Positions 25,697 to 34,355 of a DNA stretch of 64,000 nucleotides are shown in pieces. The first letter of the stretch is position 1; each line of letters starts with the position of its first letter. The stretch covers positions 26,995 to 90,994 of the forward strand of contig CAZIOH010000013.1 of the NCBI GenBank assembly GCA_964540815.1, written 5' to 3'. The stretch is from CAZIOH01 sp964540815. Lineage in GTDB: Bacteria > Myxococcota_A > Polyangia > Fen-1088. A program made the translations under genes and the position numbers. The notes under the pieces were generated by a model. That model made no database searches, was not told where the DNA came from, and saw only the letters and a list, made by a program, of their open reading frames with translations.

Positions 25697-28167
25697 ACCG
25701 CGATCCCCACGCCGAGCGCCAGGGTGAAGCCGAAGCTCATCGACAGACCCATGGCCAGGACCGACCCGACCACGCTGGCGGCGCCGTTGGCGCTCCAGGC
25801 CCAGGCCACGAGATCGCGACCTTCGCCATCTGTCTCGCCTGCGGCTGTCCGCTCGACCTTTGCCGACAGGTCCGGCTCCGGAGGGGCGCGCTCGATGTCC
25901 GGCGCGTGTCCGCCGGCCACCCGCACGCCGGTCGGCAACAGGACGCCCATCAGAATTCCGGGCGGCGCGATGAGCCCGACCGCCACCAGCACGCGGAGCC
26001 CGATCGGAAGCCCGAGCAGCCAGTGGAAGAGCGCGGTGAGCCCGAGCGCGTAGAGGGCGAGCACCCCCGCGAGCGCCAGCACCGCGCGCACCACGAAGCC
26101 CCGCGGCCCGAAGCGGACGCAGCCCCAGCCGGACAGGGCACTGCCCACCCCGGACGCGGCGAGCAGGGTCGCGAGGACCACCGCGAGGGCGTAGATGGGG
26201 TGCCCGAGGAACAGGACGAACTTCTGCATGAACCCGATCTCGACCAGGATGTATCCGAGGCCGAGACACATGAAATAGCCGAGGACCCGCAGCTTGTGCC
26301 CGCGGTCGACGGCGAGCGCGGCCCGATCGAGGAGGAGCATCGGACCCGCGACCAGCACCAGGGTCATGAGGAGGGACAAGAGCAAGAGCAACCCGAGGAT
26401 CGCCACCCCGAGGTTGTTGAGCTCGAGCGCCCCGAGGTGGGCGCCGGAAGACCAGCTGGACGTCAGGCTGGAAGCGAAGATGGACAGCAGCTGTCGCCCC
26501 CACAGGTTGTAGAAGAAGAATGGGTGATCGTCGGTGGTCGGCCGGGCGTCGTAGGGCAGCCTGGCGAGCGCGCGTCCGGCCGAGGGCGCCTCGAGGAAGG
26601 CATGGAGAAACGGATCCTCGCCGCCCGTAGCGGCGGGCCCGCCCGGGGTGAAGAGCACGGCGAGGCCATCCCGCGCGGCGGTGGCGCGGAGGAGCGCGAG
26701 GTCCTCGCGGTCGTACGGGTCCCGGGCCAGCAGCAAGGTCGCCCGGCGATCGTTGTCGGTGGCGATCGCGAAGTGGCGCGGCAGGTCCGCCGCGGCCACG
26801 CCCCGGTGCTCGAGCGCGGCGCGACCGAGCGCGACCAGACGCAGGAACTCCTTGGGCGAGGTGGCGTCGTACCAGCGGGTCACCGCCAGGATGCCGCGCG
26901 GGGCGAGGTGATCGAGGAACTCCTCGAACGCCTCGACCGTATAGATGTTGTTCTCGGACAGGGTGAACGCCCCGGACGACGAGGCGGCCCAGGTGTCGAC
27001 CAGCGTGGCCTGGATCGAGGCATACGTCCGAGCGGACCGCCGGATGAAGCTGCGGCCCTCGTCGACCGTGACCTCGACCCGCGGATCGGCGTAGAGCTCG
27101 CCATTCCAGGCCCCGAAGGTCGATCGCATCACGTCGTTCACGATGATCGGATTCACCTCGACCCCGACCACCCGCGGAACCCCGTGGGCGAGGGCCGACG
27201 TCACATCGGTGCCGCCGCCCGGCCCGATGATGAGCGCGGTGCCGTCGTGGCGCAGGGCATAGACCAGCCCGGCCACCCGCACCTCGGGGAAGCGGCGCGG
27301 AGCCGTGAAGCCTCCGGCGCGGATCTGCCCCGACCACATGCGGGTGGCCGCGTCGGCGTCGATGAACAACCAGCGGTGATCGGCGTCGCCGGAGGGCGCC
27401 ACGGTGATCTGCGAGAAGGCGTTCCACTTCTCGAACAGCACCGGGCGGTTGCCCAGGAACTTCTCCGGGTTTCGCGCCAGACCGAACAGGTGATGGGTCG
27501 GCTCGCGCATCGCCAGCACCGCGAGGCCGAGGACCGCCGCCGCCGCGAGCGCAGCCAGGCCCGAGCCGGCCCGCCCTGCGTCGCGCGCCCGTCTGACCGG
27601 TCCGGACGGTGCCCGATCGGCCAGGGCAAACAACAGCGCCGACCCGGCGCCGAGGCCCGCCACCGCCACCAGCGCGCCGGGAGCACCGAGGGCAGGAAGG
27701 ACGGGCACCATGAACAGGCACCCCAGCGCCGCGCCCACCAGATCGAACGCGTAGATCCGGCCGATGTGCCGGCCCGCCTTCGCGATGGCCAGCGACAGCG
27801 CGAAGCCCGAGGCCAGGAAGGGCAGGCTGGCCGCCAGGTAGACGGCCACCAGCGTCCCGAGGTTCGAGCGCCAGCCCCGGAGGCTGATGGGATGGCCGAG
27901 GGCCATCGCGAGCGCGACCAGCACGCCGGCCGAGAACGCGAGCATGGCGACCGCCCCCCAGAACCCGGGCGTGCGGCGCGCGAAGAAGGTCGGGAACAGA
28001 TGCAGCGCGACCCCCGCCACGGCCAGCCCGAGCAAGGCCAGCGAGATCACCATGAACGCGAAGTGGTAGTACATCGTGACGCTGTAGATCCGCGTCAGCA
28101 GCAGCTCGAGCGCGATCGTGGAGAAGCTCGCGAGGGCGACCGCGAACGCATACAGCCGGCTGGGCAT
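25639..28167 (-). CDS. membrane-embedded spermidine-synthase-like protein
   Basis: This 842-residue protein has an N-terminal membrane domain (MPSRLYAFAVALASFSTIALELLLTRIYSV, then further segments), a central SAM-binding Rossmann-like domain and a C-terminal membrane domain. The central part has ALIIGPGGGTDVTSALAHG, a glycine-rich SAM-binding loop, followed by VVGVEVNPIIVNDV, as in spermidine/spermine synthases, and YASIQATLVDTWAASS at the family's catalytic-Asp position. Fusions of polyamine-synthase-like domains with MFS-type membrane domains are common in Myxococcota; whether they make polyamines is unknown. SALELLLTRIYS is a family hallmark at the start. The gene converges with the YfhO-like gene and overlaps it by 58 bp. 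Confidence 0.82.
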   Translation of the reverse strand: MPSRLYAFAVALASFSTIALELLLTRIYSVTMYYHFAFMVISLALLGLAVAGVALHLFPTFFARRTPGFWGAVAMLAFSAGVLVALAMALGHPISLRGWRSNLGTLVAVYLAASLPFLASGFALSLAIAKAGRHIGRIYAFDLVGAALGCLFMVPVLPALGAPGALVAVAGLGAGSALLFALADRAPSGPVRRARDAGRAGSGLAALAAAAVLGLAVLAMREPTHHLFGLARNPEKFLGNRPVLFEKWNAFSQITVAPSGDADHRWLFIDADAATRMWSGQIRAGGFTAPRRFPEVRVAGLVYALRHDGTALIIGPGGGTDVTSALAHGVPRVVGVEVNPIIVNDVMRSTFGAWNGELYADPRVEVTVDEGRSFIRRSARTYASIQATLVDTWAASSSGAFTLSENNIYTVEAFEEFLDHLAPRGILAVTRWYDATSPKEFLRLVALGRAALEHRGVAAADLPRHFAIATDNDRRATLLLARDPYDREDLALLRATAARDGLAVLFTPGGPAATGGEDPFLHAFLEAPSAGRALARLPYDARPTTDDHPFFFYNLWGRQLLSIFASSLTSSWSSGAHLGALELNNLGVAILGLLLLLSLLMTLVLVAGPMLLLDRAALAVDRGHKLRVLGYFMCLGLGYILVEIGFMQKFVLFLGHPIYALAVVLATLLAASGVGSALSGWGCVRFGPRGFVVRAVLALAGVLALYALGLTALFHWLLGLPIGLRVLVAVGLIAPPGILMGVLLPTGVRVAGGHAPDIERAPPEPDLSAKVERTAAGETDGEGRDLVAWAWSANGAASVVGSVLAMGLSMSFGFTLALGVGIAVYLGAATLLPPQRRHSQVP

Positions 28168-28313
28168 GAGGGCGGCACGTTATCAAATCGGGGGTCGGGT
28201 CGCTCCGCCCGGATGCGGTCGGGCTCTCCGGCCGGGCGGCGCGAATTCCACCGGGTCGGGCGGGCAGGGAGGGAACGGTCGGATTAGGATGTCCTGACAC
28301 GCACCAGGCCACC

Positions 28314-29591
28314 TTGGTCATCGAATCGCCAAAACGAAAACGGGGGTGGACGGGAAAGGCTCTCCTGGTCGTGGCCCTCGCGCTGTCGTGCCACCGGGCC
28401 ACCAGGCCCGACGTGGGGCCGCGCGTGTCGCAGGGCCGCGCGCCGGTGCCCGCCGCTCCCGGTCCCGAGCGGGTGCCCGCGGCGCCCGCTCCAGATCGTG
28501 CGCGTCCTCCACGGCCCGGTTCCGTGACTCCGCCACTGCGAAGCCCTTTCGGGGTCGCCCGGGGACGCGGTCCGCGGTCGCTCGGCGTCGTCCGGCCCGA
28601 TCCCGGGCGCCTCCGGCGCCTGGAACGGGGCGCGGCGCTTCCACCCGTGGTGGACGTGGAGGGCGTGTCGTTCTACGTCGACCCCGCGAGATCCGTCGCG
28701 GATCCCGAGCTCGAGCGGCGGAACCGGGAGGCGCTCGAGCCGCTGCGCGCGTTCGTCCGCGCGGTGGTCGGTCTCGCCGACGCGTGGATCACCAGCGAAA
28801 CCGGCGGATCGTCCGACCCAGCGCTGGCCGACGCAGCGCTGGCCGGGGCGGCCATCGATGCGCTCGCGCGCTGGGCGGAGGCTGGCGCGCTGCTCGGCGC
28901 GGTCAACCACCAGGGCGCCTACGAGCGCGAGTGGTCGCTCGGCAGCCTCGCGCTCGCCTACCTCAAGGTGCGGCAGGCGCCAGCTTCGCTGGATTCACGG
29001 AAGGCGATCCAGGCGTGGTTTCGGGCGATCGCCGCCCGGGTCGAGCCCGACTACGAGCGACCCGGCTTGAAGTCGAGCGCCAACAACCATGCCTACTTTG
29101 CCGGGATGGCTCTGGCCGCGGTGGGGATCGCCAGCGACGATCGTCGCCTGCTCGACTGGGGGATCGCGCGGGCCCGGATCGGTATCGCGCAGATCGACGC
29201 CGTCGGCTGTCTGCCGCTCGAGCGGGCGCGTGGCCGGCTGGCCCTTCACTACCACGTGTTTGCGCTCGGACCGCTGGTCATGCTGGCGGAGATGGCCCTG
29301 GTGAACGACATCGACCTCTACGTCGAGAACGGGGGGGCGCTGCATCGCCTGGCCGGTCTGGTGATGGACGGATTGGCCGATCCCGCGGAGCTCTCGCGGC
29401 GGCTCGAGCTCGGTCCGCAGGAGATTCCCAGGCCGCCGGCCGCGGGCGCGCTCGGGTGGGCGGAGCCCTACCACGCGCGCTTTCCCGACCGGCGGCTCGG
29501 CGCCTGGCTCGGCGCCGCGCGCCCGGTGGTCGACGTGCGACTCGGGGGTGACATGACCGCTGCGTTCGGTCGGCCCGAGGCCGAGCCGTGA
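28314..29591 (+). CDS. alginate-lyase-family (PL5-like) lipoprotein
   Basis: This 425-residue protein begins at TTG 28314 with KRKRGWTGKALLVVALALSC, a basic N-region and a lipobox-like ALSC. After a Pro/Ala-rich linker the catalytic-type domain contains KSSANNHAYFAGMALAAVG (the NNHxY block of AlgL) and LPLERARGRLALHYHVFALG (the RGxxALHYH block with catalytic His/Tyr). These match polysaccharide lyase family 5, which cleaves poly-mannuronate by beta-elimination. The length is slightly over AlgL's usual 375 because of the linker. No alginate biosynthesis genes are seen here, so it may instead trim another uronic-acid polymer. The start is uncertain because no strong ribosome site precedes the TTG. 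Confidence 0.8.
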   Translation: MVIESPKRKRGWTGKALLVVALALSCHRATRPDVGPRVSQGRAPVPAAPGPERVPAAPAPDRARPPRPGSVTPPLRSPFGVARGRGPRSLGVVRPDPGRLRRLERGAALPPVVDVEGVSFYVDPARSVADPELERRNREALEPLRAFVRAVVGLADAWITSETGGSSDPALADAALAGAAIDALARWAEAGALLGAVNHQGAYEREWSLGSLALAYLKVRQAPASLDSRKAIQAWFRAIAARVEPDYERPGLKSSANNHAYFAGMALAAVGIASDDRRLLDWGIARARIGIAQIDAVGCLPLERARGRLALHYHVFALGPLVMLAEMALVNDIDLYVENGGALHRLAGLVMDGLADPAELSRRLELGPQEIPRPPAAGALGWAEPYHARFPDRRLGAWLGAARPVVDVRLGGDMTAAFGRPEAEP

Positions 29592-29771
29592 CGCAGTCCT
29601 CGCGCTTGGCGGGTTAGGTGCATGGCGACCCCGCACACTGGAAGGGTCGCCGCGACTCGACTAGTCTGACGCTCGGGAGCTCATCGCCGAGTCGAGCGGC
29701 AACTCCCCCAGGTCAAGCCCAGCCCAGCCCAGCCCAGGCGCCCGACCGAGGCCGATTCGAAGGAGCCCCCC

Positions 29772-31172
29772 ATGCCCATCACAACGAGCTTCCATCCCCG
29801 CTTCACCGCCCACCGCGCCGGCGCGGGTGGGGGCGGCGCACGCCGAACCCGCCGCGTGGCTGCGATGTCGGGCCTGCTCGCGATGGGGCTGGCGTGCGGT
29901 TGCGGCGGCGGCTCCGGCGGTGGCGGCGCGGGCGTGGGAACCTCCACCGGAAGCGGCGGTGCCTCCGGTGCGATCTCCTCCTCGGGCGGCGCGCCCGCCG
30001 CCCCGACCCACACCGGCGGCGCGCCCGCGAGCTCCGGCGGCAGCGGCGACCAGGCGATTGGCGGCACCGGCGGAACGGGCGCGAGCTCGGGCGGGAGCGG
30101 AGGCCCCGGCCCCGGCCCGTCCGGGAGCGGAGGCACGCTCGGCCGTGGGGGCGACGCCTCCGTCGCGGTCGGCAGCGGGGGAAGCGGCGGCCCGAGTGGA
30201 GCCCCGACTGGAAGCGGCGGGAAGGCGCCCGCCGGGACCGGGGGGAGCGCGACCCCGCCCGGGGGGAATGGCGGCGCCGCGACGTCCGGCACCTCGGACC
30301 CGGGCACGCCGCCGGTGCGTGACACCGCTTCCAAGGTTCCGATCTCGAGCGCGCCGGGATACACCGTCGAGGGCAACTACGCGTACGGGCCACTCACCGC
30401 CCAGCGGCTCGACATCATCTATCCGCCCACCGCTGGCCCGAAGGGCACCCAGATTCTCCCCACCGTTCTGATGTTTCACGGGGGAGCGTGGGTGCACTCG
30501 TACACCAACAACTATGGCTCCGGCAAGGATCACATGTCGACGTTCTTCGACCGGTTCCTGGCGCACGGGTACCTGGTCTGCAACGCCGAGTATCGCGTGA
30601 ACGACAACACGGTCGATGGCGCTCCGGCGCCCGCTGCCGCCCAGGACGCGTTGCTCGCCGCCAAGTGGTGCTGGGACCACCTCGATTACTTCCACGGCGA
30701 CAAGACCAAGTTCGTGGTGACGGGGGCGTCCGCCGGTGGCCACCTCGCCCTGTTCGTCGGGATGGCGACCGCGGATGCGATGCTCGGGCCCACCAATCCC
30801 ACGGACTTCAAGATCGCGGGGATCGTCGATGGTTATGGCCCCGCGGACATCGAGGCCGAGCTCGGCGGTGTGGCGGCAGGCTGGTTCCCCGCCGACTTGC
30901 CGAATCGCCTGGCCATCGCCAAGGCGGTGAATCCGATGACCTACGTGCGCAAGGACATCCCTCCCCTCATCTGCGTCCAGGGCTCGAACGACCACACCGC
31001 GCCGATCGGGGACAGCATCCGGCTCATCGACATGCTGACGGCGGCCGGCGCCGACGCCATGATTCACCAGGTGGCCGGGGCGGGGCACGGCTTCACCACC
31101 CCGGCGACGGCGTGGCCCGACGCGGAGAAGGCGATGTTCGATTGGCTCGCCGCCGAGGGGATCTCCAAGTAG
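29772..31172 (+). CDS. alpha/beta hydrolase lipoprotein (BD-FAE/HSL-like)
   Basis: This 466-residue lipoprotein starts at ATG 29772 behind GAAGGAG. A hydrophobic segment ends GLACGC (lipidated Cys), followed by a roughly 125-residue Gly/Ser/Pro linker. The hydrolase domain has the oxyanion motif FHGGAWVHSY, the nucleophile elbow VVTGASAGGHLALFVG (GASAG), an acidic residue in CVQGSNDHTAPIGD and a His in AGAGHGF. This is the hormone-sensitive-lipase/carbohydrate-esterase pattern (HGGxW, GxSxG, DHT, GHGF). The likely role is deacylation of surface or environmental esters; the substrate is unknown. Four AGCCC repeats (29716-29735) precede it. Confidence 0.85.
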   Translation: MPITTSFHPRFTAHRAGAGGGGARRTRRVAAMSGLLAMGLACGCGGGSGGGGAGVGTSTGSGGASGAISSSGGAPAAPTHTGGAPASSGGSGDQAIGGTGGTGASSGGSGGPGPGPSGSGGTLGRGGDASVAVGSGGSGGPSGAPTGSGGKAPAGTGGSATPPGGNGGAATSGTSDPGTPPVRDTASKVPISSAPGYTVEGNYAYGPLTAQRLDIIYPPTAGPKGTQILPTVLMFHGGAWVHSYTNNYGSGKDHMSTFFDRFLAHGYLVCNAEYRVNDNTVDGAPAPAAAQDALLAAKWCWDHLDYFHGDKTKFVVTGASAGGHLALFVGMATADAMLGPTNPTDFKIAGIVDGYGPADIEAELGGVAAGWFPADLPNRLAIAKAVNPMTYVRKDIPPLICVQGSNDHTAPIGDSIRLIDMLTAAGADAMIHQVAGAGHGFTTPATAWPDAEKAMFDWLAAEGISK

Positions 31173-31726
31173 CTCGGCCCCTGATCGGGCTGGCCCGGGC
31201 CGTCGCGATCGCGGCGGCCACGGGGGCGCTCTTGATCATCCTGGTGCAGCCCGGCCGGGCTTGCACCAACGACAGCGACTGTCCGAACGCCACCTGCGGC
31301 GGCGACATCTGCAACTGGTATCCGCCCGAGGCGAACGTCTGCCGACCGGCCGGCCTTCACCCGGCCGGCCAGGACGGGTGGTGCACCATCGACCCGGACT
31401 GCAAGTGCCACGCGCAGGGCGCGAGGTGCGTCGGCACCCAGTGCTCGTTCACCACGCCGTCGAGTCCCACGTCGGATGGAGGCGGATGCTCGGTGACCGG
31501 CAGCCGATCCCGACGCTCGGGCCCGGGCATCGTCCTCGACCTGGTTGTCGACCTCGTCGCCGTCCTCGTCGCCGTCCTCGTTCCTCGCCGCGCCCGCCGC
31601 CCGCACCGCCGTCATCAACGTTCGGACTGCAGGTGGGCCTCCACGAACCACAGCCACTTGTCCACGCCCCGCGAGATCTCCGTGAAGATGTCGGTGGTGT
31701 CGGCGTCGCCGAGGTCGTTGGCCTGA
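31142..31726 (+). CDS. disulfide-rich exported protein with MYXO-CTERM-like tail
   Basis: TTG 31142 gives MARRRGDLQVARPLIGLARAV with a hydrophobic core (AATGALLIILVQP) and Ala cleavage just before CTNDSDC. The mature region is Cys-rich: CTNDSDCPNATCGGDIC, GQDGWCTIDPDCKCH, and GTQCSFTTP. A C-terminal segment GGGCSVTGSRSRRSGPG then a hydrophobic stretch and RRARR resembles the myxobacterial MYXO-CTERM sorting signal (Gly/Cys, membrane segment, Arg cluster). The hydrophobic stretch is encoded by a 6-bp-periodic tract, so a slippage frameshift may have altered it; the frame then runs on into the dps 3' end. It overlaps the previous hydrolase by 31 bp. Function unknown. Confidence 0.5.
   Translation: MARRRGDLQVARPLIGLARAVAIAAATGALLIILVQPGRACTNDSDCPNATCGGDICNWYPPEANVCRPAGLHPAGQDGWCTIDPDCKCHAQGARCVGTQCSFTTPSSPTSDGGGCSVTGSRSRRSGPGIVLDLVVDLVAVLVAVLVPRRARRPHRRHQRSDCRWASTNHSHLSTPREISVKMSVVSASPRSLA
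31532..31587. repeat. 6-bp-periodic tract (GTCCTC/GTCGCC/GACCTC)
   Basis: Nine 6-nt steps alternate GTCCTC, GACCTG, GTTGTC, GACCTC, GTCGCC, GTCCTC, GTCGCC, GTCCTC, GTTCCT. They encode the Val/Leu-rich tail of the Cys-rich protein and end just before dps. Confidence 0.6.
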
Positions 31727-32097
31727 TTGATGGAGGCCCGGGCCAGCTTGCCGAAGGAGGCCAGCGCGGACGACAGCGCCTCCACGTGGTCGCGACCGGC
31801 CGCGCCCTTCGGCGCATACTCGGCCAGGTTCGAACGCTTGGCCACCGATCGGGCCGTGCCGTCCGCCACGCCGCCGAGCTGAACCACCCGCTCGGCGACC
31901 AGATCCACGTACTCCTCGACGTCCTCGTTGATCTTGTCGAAGAGCTCGTGCAGGGCAATGAAATCAGGACCTTTGACGTTCCAGTGGGCCTGCTTGCACT
32001 GCGTCTGCAGGTCGATGGAATCGGCGAGACGGGCGTTGCAAAGCTCGACGATCTTGCTGCGTGTCCCCTCGGACAGATCATTCTTCGTTGCGTACAT
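31615..32097 (-). CDS. dps: Dps-family DNA-binding ferritin-like protein
   Basis: This 160-residue protein stores iron, detoxifies peroxide and protects DNA as a dodecamer. Ferroxidase ligands are visible in QTQCKQAHWNVKGPDFIALHELFDKINEDVEEYVDLVAERV (split here: HWNVKG supplies His, HELFDKINEDVEEY supplies His/Asp/Glu). Length, helical composition and the final FVEAHLQ match the family. The start MYATKNDL is short, with a modest basic N-terminus. It is single-gene, facing the Cys-rich gene, with the CAP-domain lipoprotein divergent 57 bp upstream, so the promoter must lie in that short gap. Confidence 0.93.
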   Translation of the reverse strand: MYATKNDLSEGTRSKIVELCNARLADSIDLQTQCKQAHWNVKGPDFIALHELFDKINEDVEEYVDLVAERVVQLGGVADGTARSVAKRSNLAEYAPKGAAGRDHVEALSSALASFGKLARASINQANDLGDADTTDIFTEISRGVDKWLWFVEAHLQSER

Positions 32098-32154
32098 GAT
32101 GGGCCTCCCAGATCTCCGTTACACCTACGATGCCATCCTGTCGAATCGGGATCC

Positions 32155-32877
32155 ATGCGGATCGAGATCTCCGGAACACGCGGGTGGTGGCCACGCGCCG
32201 TCGTCTTGTCGATCGTGCTCGGCTGTGGGGCCGGCCTGCCCCCGGAGCGCCCCGGAACCGGCGGGACCTTGGTCACCGTGTCCACCGGTGGTGGTCCCGG
32301 CGGGAGCGGCGACGGGCAGGCGGCCGGGACAGGCGGACATGCCACGGGCGGGCAACTGGGAAGCGGGGGCAGCTCGTCCGGGGGCAACTCGTCCGGGGGC
32401 AACTCTTCCGGCGGCTCGACCGGTGGGAGCGGGGGGGACGTCGCGGTCGACGCCGGCAGCGACGCGCCCGCCGATGGCGCGTCGGGCAGCAGCACCACCG
32501 AGGTGGCCGCCCAGCTGTGCGTCGACACGATCAACATGTACCGCGCGACGCTTGGCCTCGCTCCATACGCGCGGTGGAGCGTGGACATGGAGACCTGCGC
32601 GTCCAGCGAGGCCCTCTCGGACTCGCAATCCAACCGGGCGCACGGCGCTTTCGGCATGTGCACCGAGAACGCGCAGGACGAGTGTCCCGGCTGGGGGGGC
32701 TCGCTCACGAGCGTGGTCACCGGCTGCCTGAAGCAGATGTGGGCCGAAGGGCCCGGCACCGACTTCAGCACCCACGGCCACTACATCAACATGTCGAGCA
32801 CCAAGTACACCCGCGTGGCTTGCGGTTTCGCCAGCACCCCGACCGGGAAGATCTGGGCCACCCAGAACTTCAAGTAG
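32155..32877 (+). CDS. CAP-domain (SCP/PR1) lipoprotein
   Basis: This 240-residue lipoprotein has the signal MRIEISGTRGWWPRAVVLS with VLGC as lipobox. About 80 residues of Gly/Ser-rich linker (SSGGNSSGG) follow. The C-terminal 120 residues are a CAP domain: CVDTINMYRATLGLAPY, then METCASSEALSDSQ, then RAHGAFGMCTENAQDECPGW, HGHYINMSSTKYTRVACGF and IWATQNFK. The His in HGAFG, the Glu in CTEN and the HYxNM block match the CAP cavity. Several Cys suggest disulfides. Family members range from sterol binding to proteolysis; function here is not assignable. Start at ATG 32155 was chosen because the upstream frame overlaps dps. Confidence 0.85.
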   Translation: MRIEISGTRGWWPRAVVLSIVLGCGAGLPPERPGTGGTLVTVSTGGGPGGSGDGQAAGTGGHATGGQLGSGGSSSGGNSSGGNSSGGSTGGSGGDVAVDAGSDAPADGASGSSTTEVAAQLCVDTINMYRATLGLAPYARWSVDMETCASSEALSDSQSNRAHGAFGMCTENAQDECPGWGGSLTSVVTGCLKQMWAEGPGTDFSTHGHYINMSSTKYTRVACGFASTPTGKIWATQNFK

Positions 32878-33027
32878 GCGCTACTGACGCAGGCGCTACA
32901 AGCCCGGCCCACCTCCCGCCGGTCCCGAATGAGGTATGGTCGCCGCACGTGCGCGAAAACCCGCATCGCCGGCGCGCCGTCGTGTAGCCCCAAAGATACG
33001 GCCGGCCCTGCAGAGAAGAGGACGACG

Positions 33028-33516
33028 ATGTCGAGTATTTCGGGCACTTTCTCGGATTTGGTGGCGAACCTGGCGCCACGGCTGTCGGAAAAGCTCCTGG
33101 GCGGCAACGGCCAGGCGCCGGGCGTTCAGCGCTTCTCGACCGAGGAGCTGCCATCGCTGGCGGTCACCGGTGCGCCTCCGGACGCGGCGGCGGGCGCAGG
33201 GCCGTCGGCCCGAACCCTGAGTCGCATCAAATCGCCGGATGGCTACTTCGTGAGCGGGCTGTGGGATTGCACGGCAGGGACCCTCGAGATCACCTTCGAC
33301 TTCGACGAGCTGGTTCACATCCTCGAGGGAGAGGTCACGGTTCGCGCAGACGGCGCCGAGCAGCGCTTGCTCCCAGGCAGCGTCGCGTTCTTCCCCAACG
33401 GGCTGGTGACCACCTGGGAAATTCCCCGCTACCTCCGGAAGATGTACGTCCACCGCTATCCGCGCCACAACCTGGCGTGGCGGGCGGCGCGACGGCTCAT
33501 CCGGGTGGTCCGCTGA
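33028..33516 (+). CDS. cupin-domain protein
   Basis: This 162-residue cytoplasmic protein starts at ATG 33028 behind AGAAGAGGA. The C-terminal 90 residues form a cupin of the Cupin_3 type: SGLWDCTAGTLEITFDFDELVHILEGEVTVRADG gives strand 1-3, with HILEGEV as the G-x-V/H-x-L-E-G block, and GSVAFFPNGLVTTWEI gives the second motif. The metal-ligand set is incomplete compared with catalytic cupins (one His in LVHILEGE is seen). A C-terminal Arg/Tyr-rich extension (LRKMYVHRYPRHNLAWRAARR) is unusual. It may bind a small ligand or act as an isomerase-type cupin. Genes on both sides are lipoproteins; no operon is evident. Confidence 0.82.
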   Translation: MSSISGTFSDLVANLAPRLSEKLLGGNGQAPGVQRFSTEELPSLAVTGAPPDAAAGAGPSARTLSRIKSPDGYFVSGLWDCTAGTLEITFDFDELVHILEGEVTVRADGAEQRLLPGSVAFFPNGLVTTWEIPRYLRKMYVHRYPRHNLAWRAARRLIRVVR

Positions 33517-33602
33517 CGGAAGCGCGGGGCGACGGGGATGTCGACCGGCACGGTCATGTTACCCTGGCCCTGGTGAGCTTCAGATCAGGGGGTCTTTCGT
33601 CC

Positions 33603-34217
33603 ATGGGGCTGGCCTCGATCCTCGCCGGTCTCCTCGCAGGAGCTGGACTGACCTCGACGGGCTGTAAGCGGACACCGCCGACGGGCTCGGCCGGGGCGGC
33701 GATCTCGGTGGGCGACGGCCCCAAGGGTTGTACCAGGCTCCCGTGCAGCGATGAGCTGCGCATCACGGTCACCGCCGAGGAGAAGGCGATCCCATCGGGC
33801 TTCCAGCGCATCGACGTCACGGTCGACGACACCGAGATCTCCTGCGCGTTCCCGCTTCCCCCCGCCACCGCCGGCGAGACGATGCGGACCATCTCCGCCG
33901 AGTGCCAGCCAGGGCTGACCGCGGACATCGGCCCGGCCACCCTCTGCACCACCACCCGGACCGGCAATTCGGTCAGCCAGACGTGCACCCCGATCCCGGG
34001 ACGGATCAAGGAGACCCTCCACATCGTCGGGATGCCCAAGCTCGTCAAGGTCAGCCAGGTCGTGGGGGCGGGGGGAGAAGAGCGTGGGCAGGATCGGGGA
34101 CAGGAGCGCCCGGTTCTCGAGCGTTCCGAGACACCCCGGTACGGATTGGTGCAGCCGAACGGACCGGGGTGCGATCCCACCTGCCACCTGGCGGTGCTCG
34201 ACTGGACGATACCGTAA
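33603..34217 (+). CDS. putative lipoprotein, unknown function
   Basis: This 204-residue protein starts at ATG 33603 with AGGGGG 10 nt upstream. MGLASILAGLLAGAGLTSTGC is a signal with STGC as lipobox; a GTG at 33573 is an alternative. The mature domain carries six or more Cys (GCTRLPCSDEL, ISCAFPLP, SAECQPGL, TLCTTTRTG, SQTCTPIPG, GCDPTCHLAVLDW) arranged in pairs, suggesting disulfides, and contains LRITVTAEEKAIPSGFQRIDV. I do not recognise a family. The 6-bp-periodic tract begins 9 bp after its stop. Confidence 0.65.
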   Translation: MGLASILAGLLAGAGLTSTGCKRTPPTGSAGAAISVGDGPKGCTRLPCSDELRITVTAEEKAIPSGFQRIDVTVDDTEISCAFPLPPATAGETMRTISAECQPGLTADIGPATLCTTTRTGNSVSQTCTPIPGRIKETLHIVGMPKLVKVSQVVGAGGEERGQDRGQERPVLERSETPRYGLVQPNGPGCDPTCHLAVLDWTIP

Positions 34218-34225
34218 CCGGGGGG

Positions 34226-34261
34226 ACGGAGACGGAGACAAGGACGGAGACGAGGACGGCA
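34226..34261. repeat. 6-bp-periodic intergenic tract (GACGGA/GACGAG)
   Basis: Six units read GACGGA, GACGGA, GACAAG, GACGGA, GACGAG, GACGGC, starting 9 bp after the lipoprotein stop. Same class as the tracts at 48925 and 51936. Confidence 0.65.
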
Positions 34262-34355
34262 GGAGGACGGGCAAGTGAGGTGTTTACCGGGTCTTGTCAG
34301 GCTCGAAACCAGCTCGGCCCGGCGGCGCGTGTAGCGTGATGGTGGTTCGGAAGCC

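Noticed and set aside
23992..28402. Very long overlapping frames on both strands (up to 1431 codons) across the membrane-protein genes
   Set aside because: They are Arg/Pro/Gly-rich with no domain, and the real genes in other frames show clear membrane segments and motifs. High-GC sequence yields such open shadows.
31173..31614. Treating this stretch as purely intergenic
   Set aside because: A TTG-initiated frame gives a signal peptide and patterned cysteines, so it is listed as a low-confidence gene.
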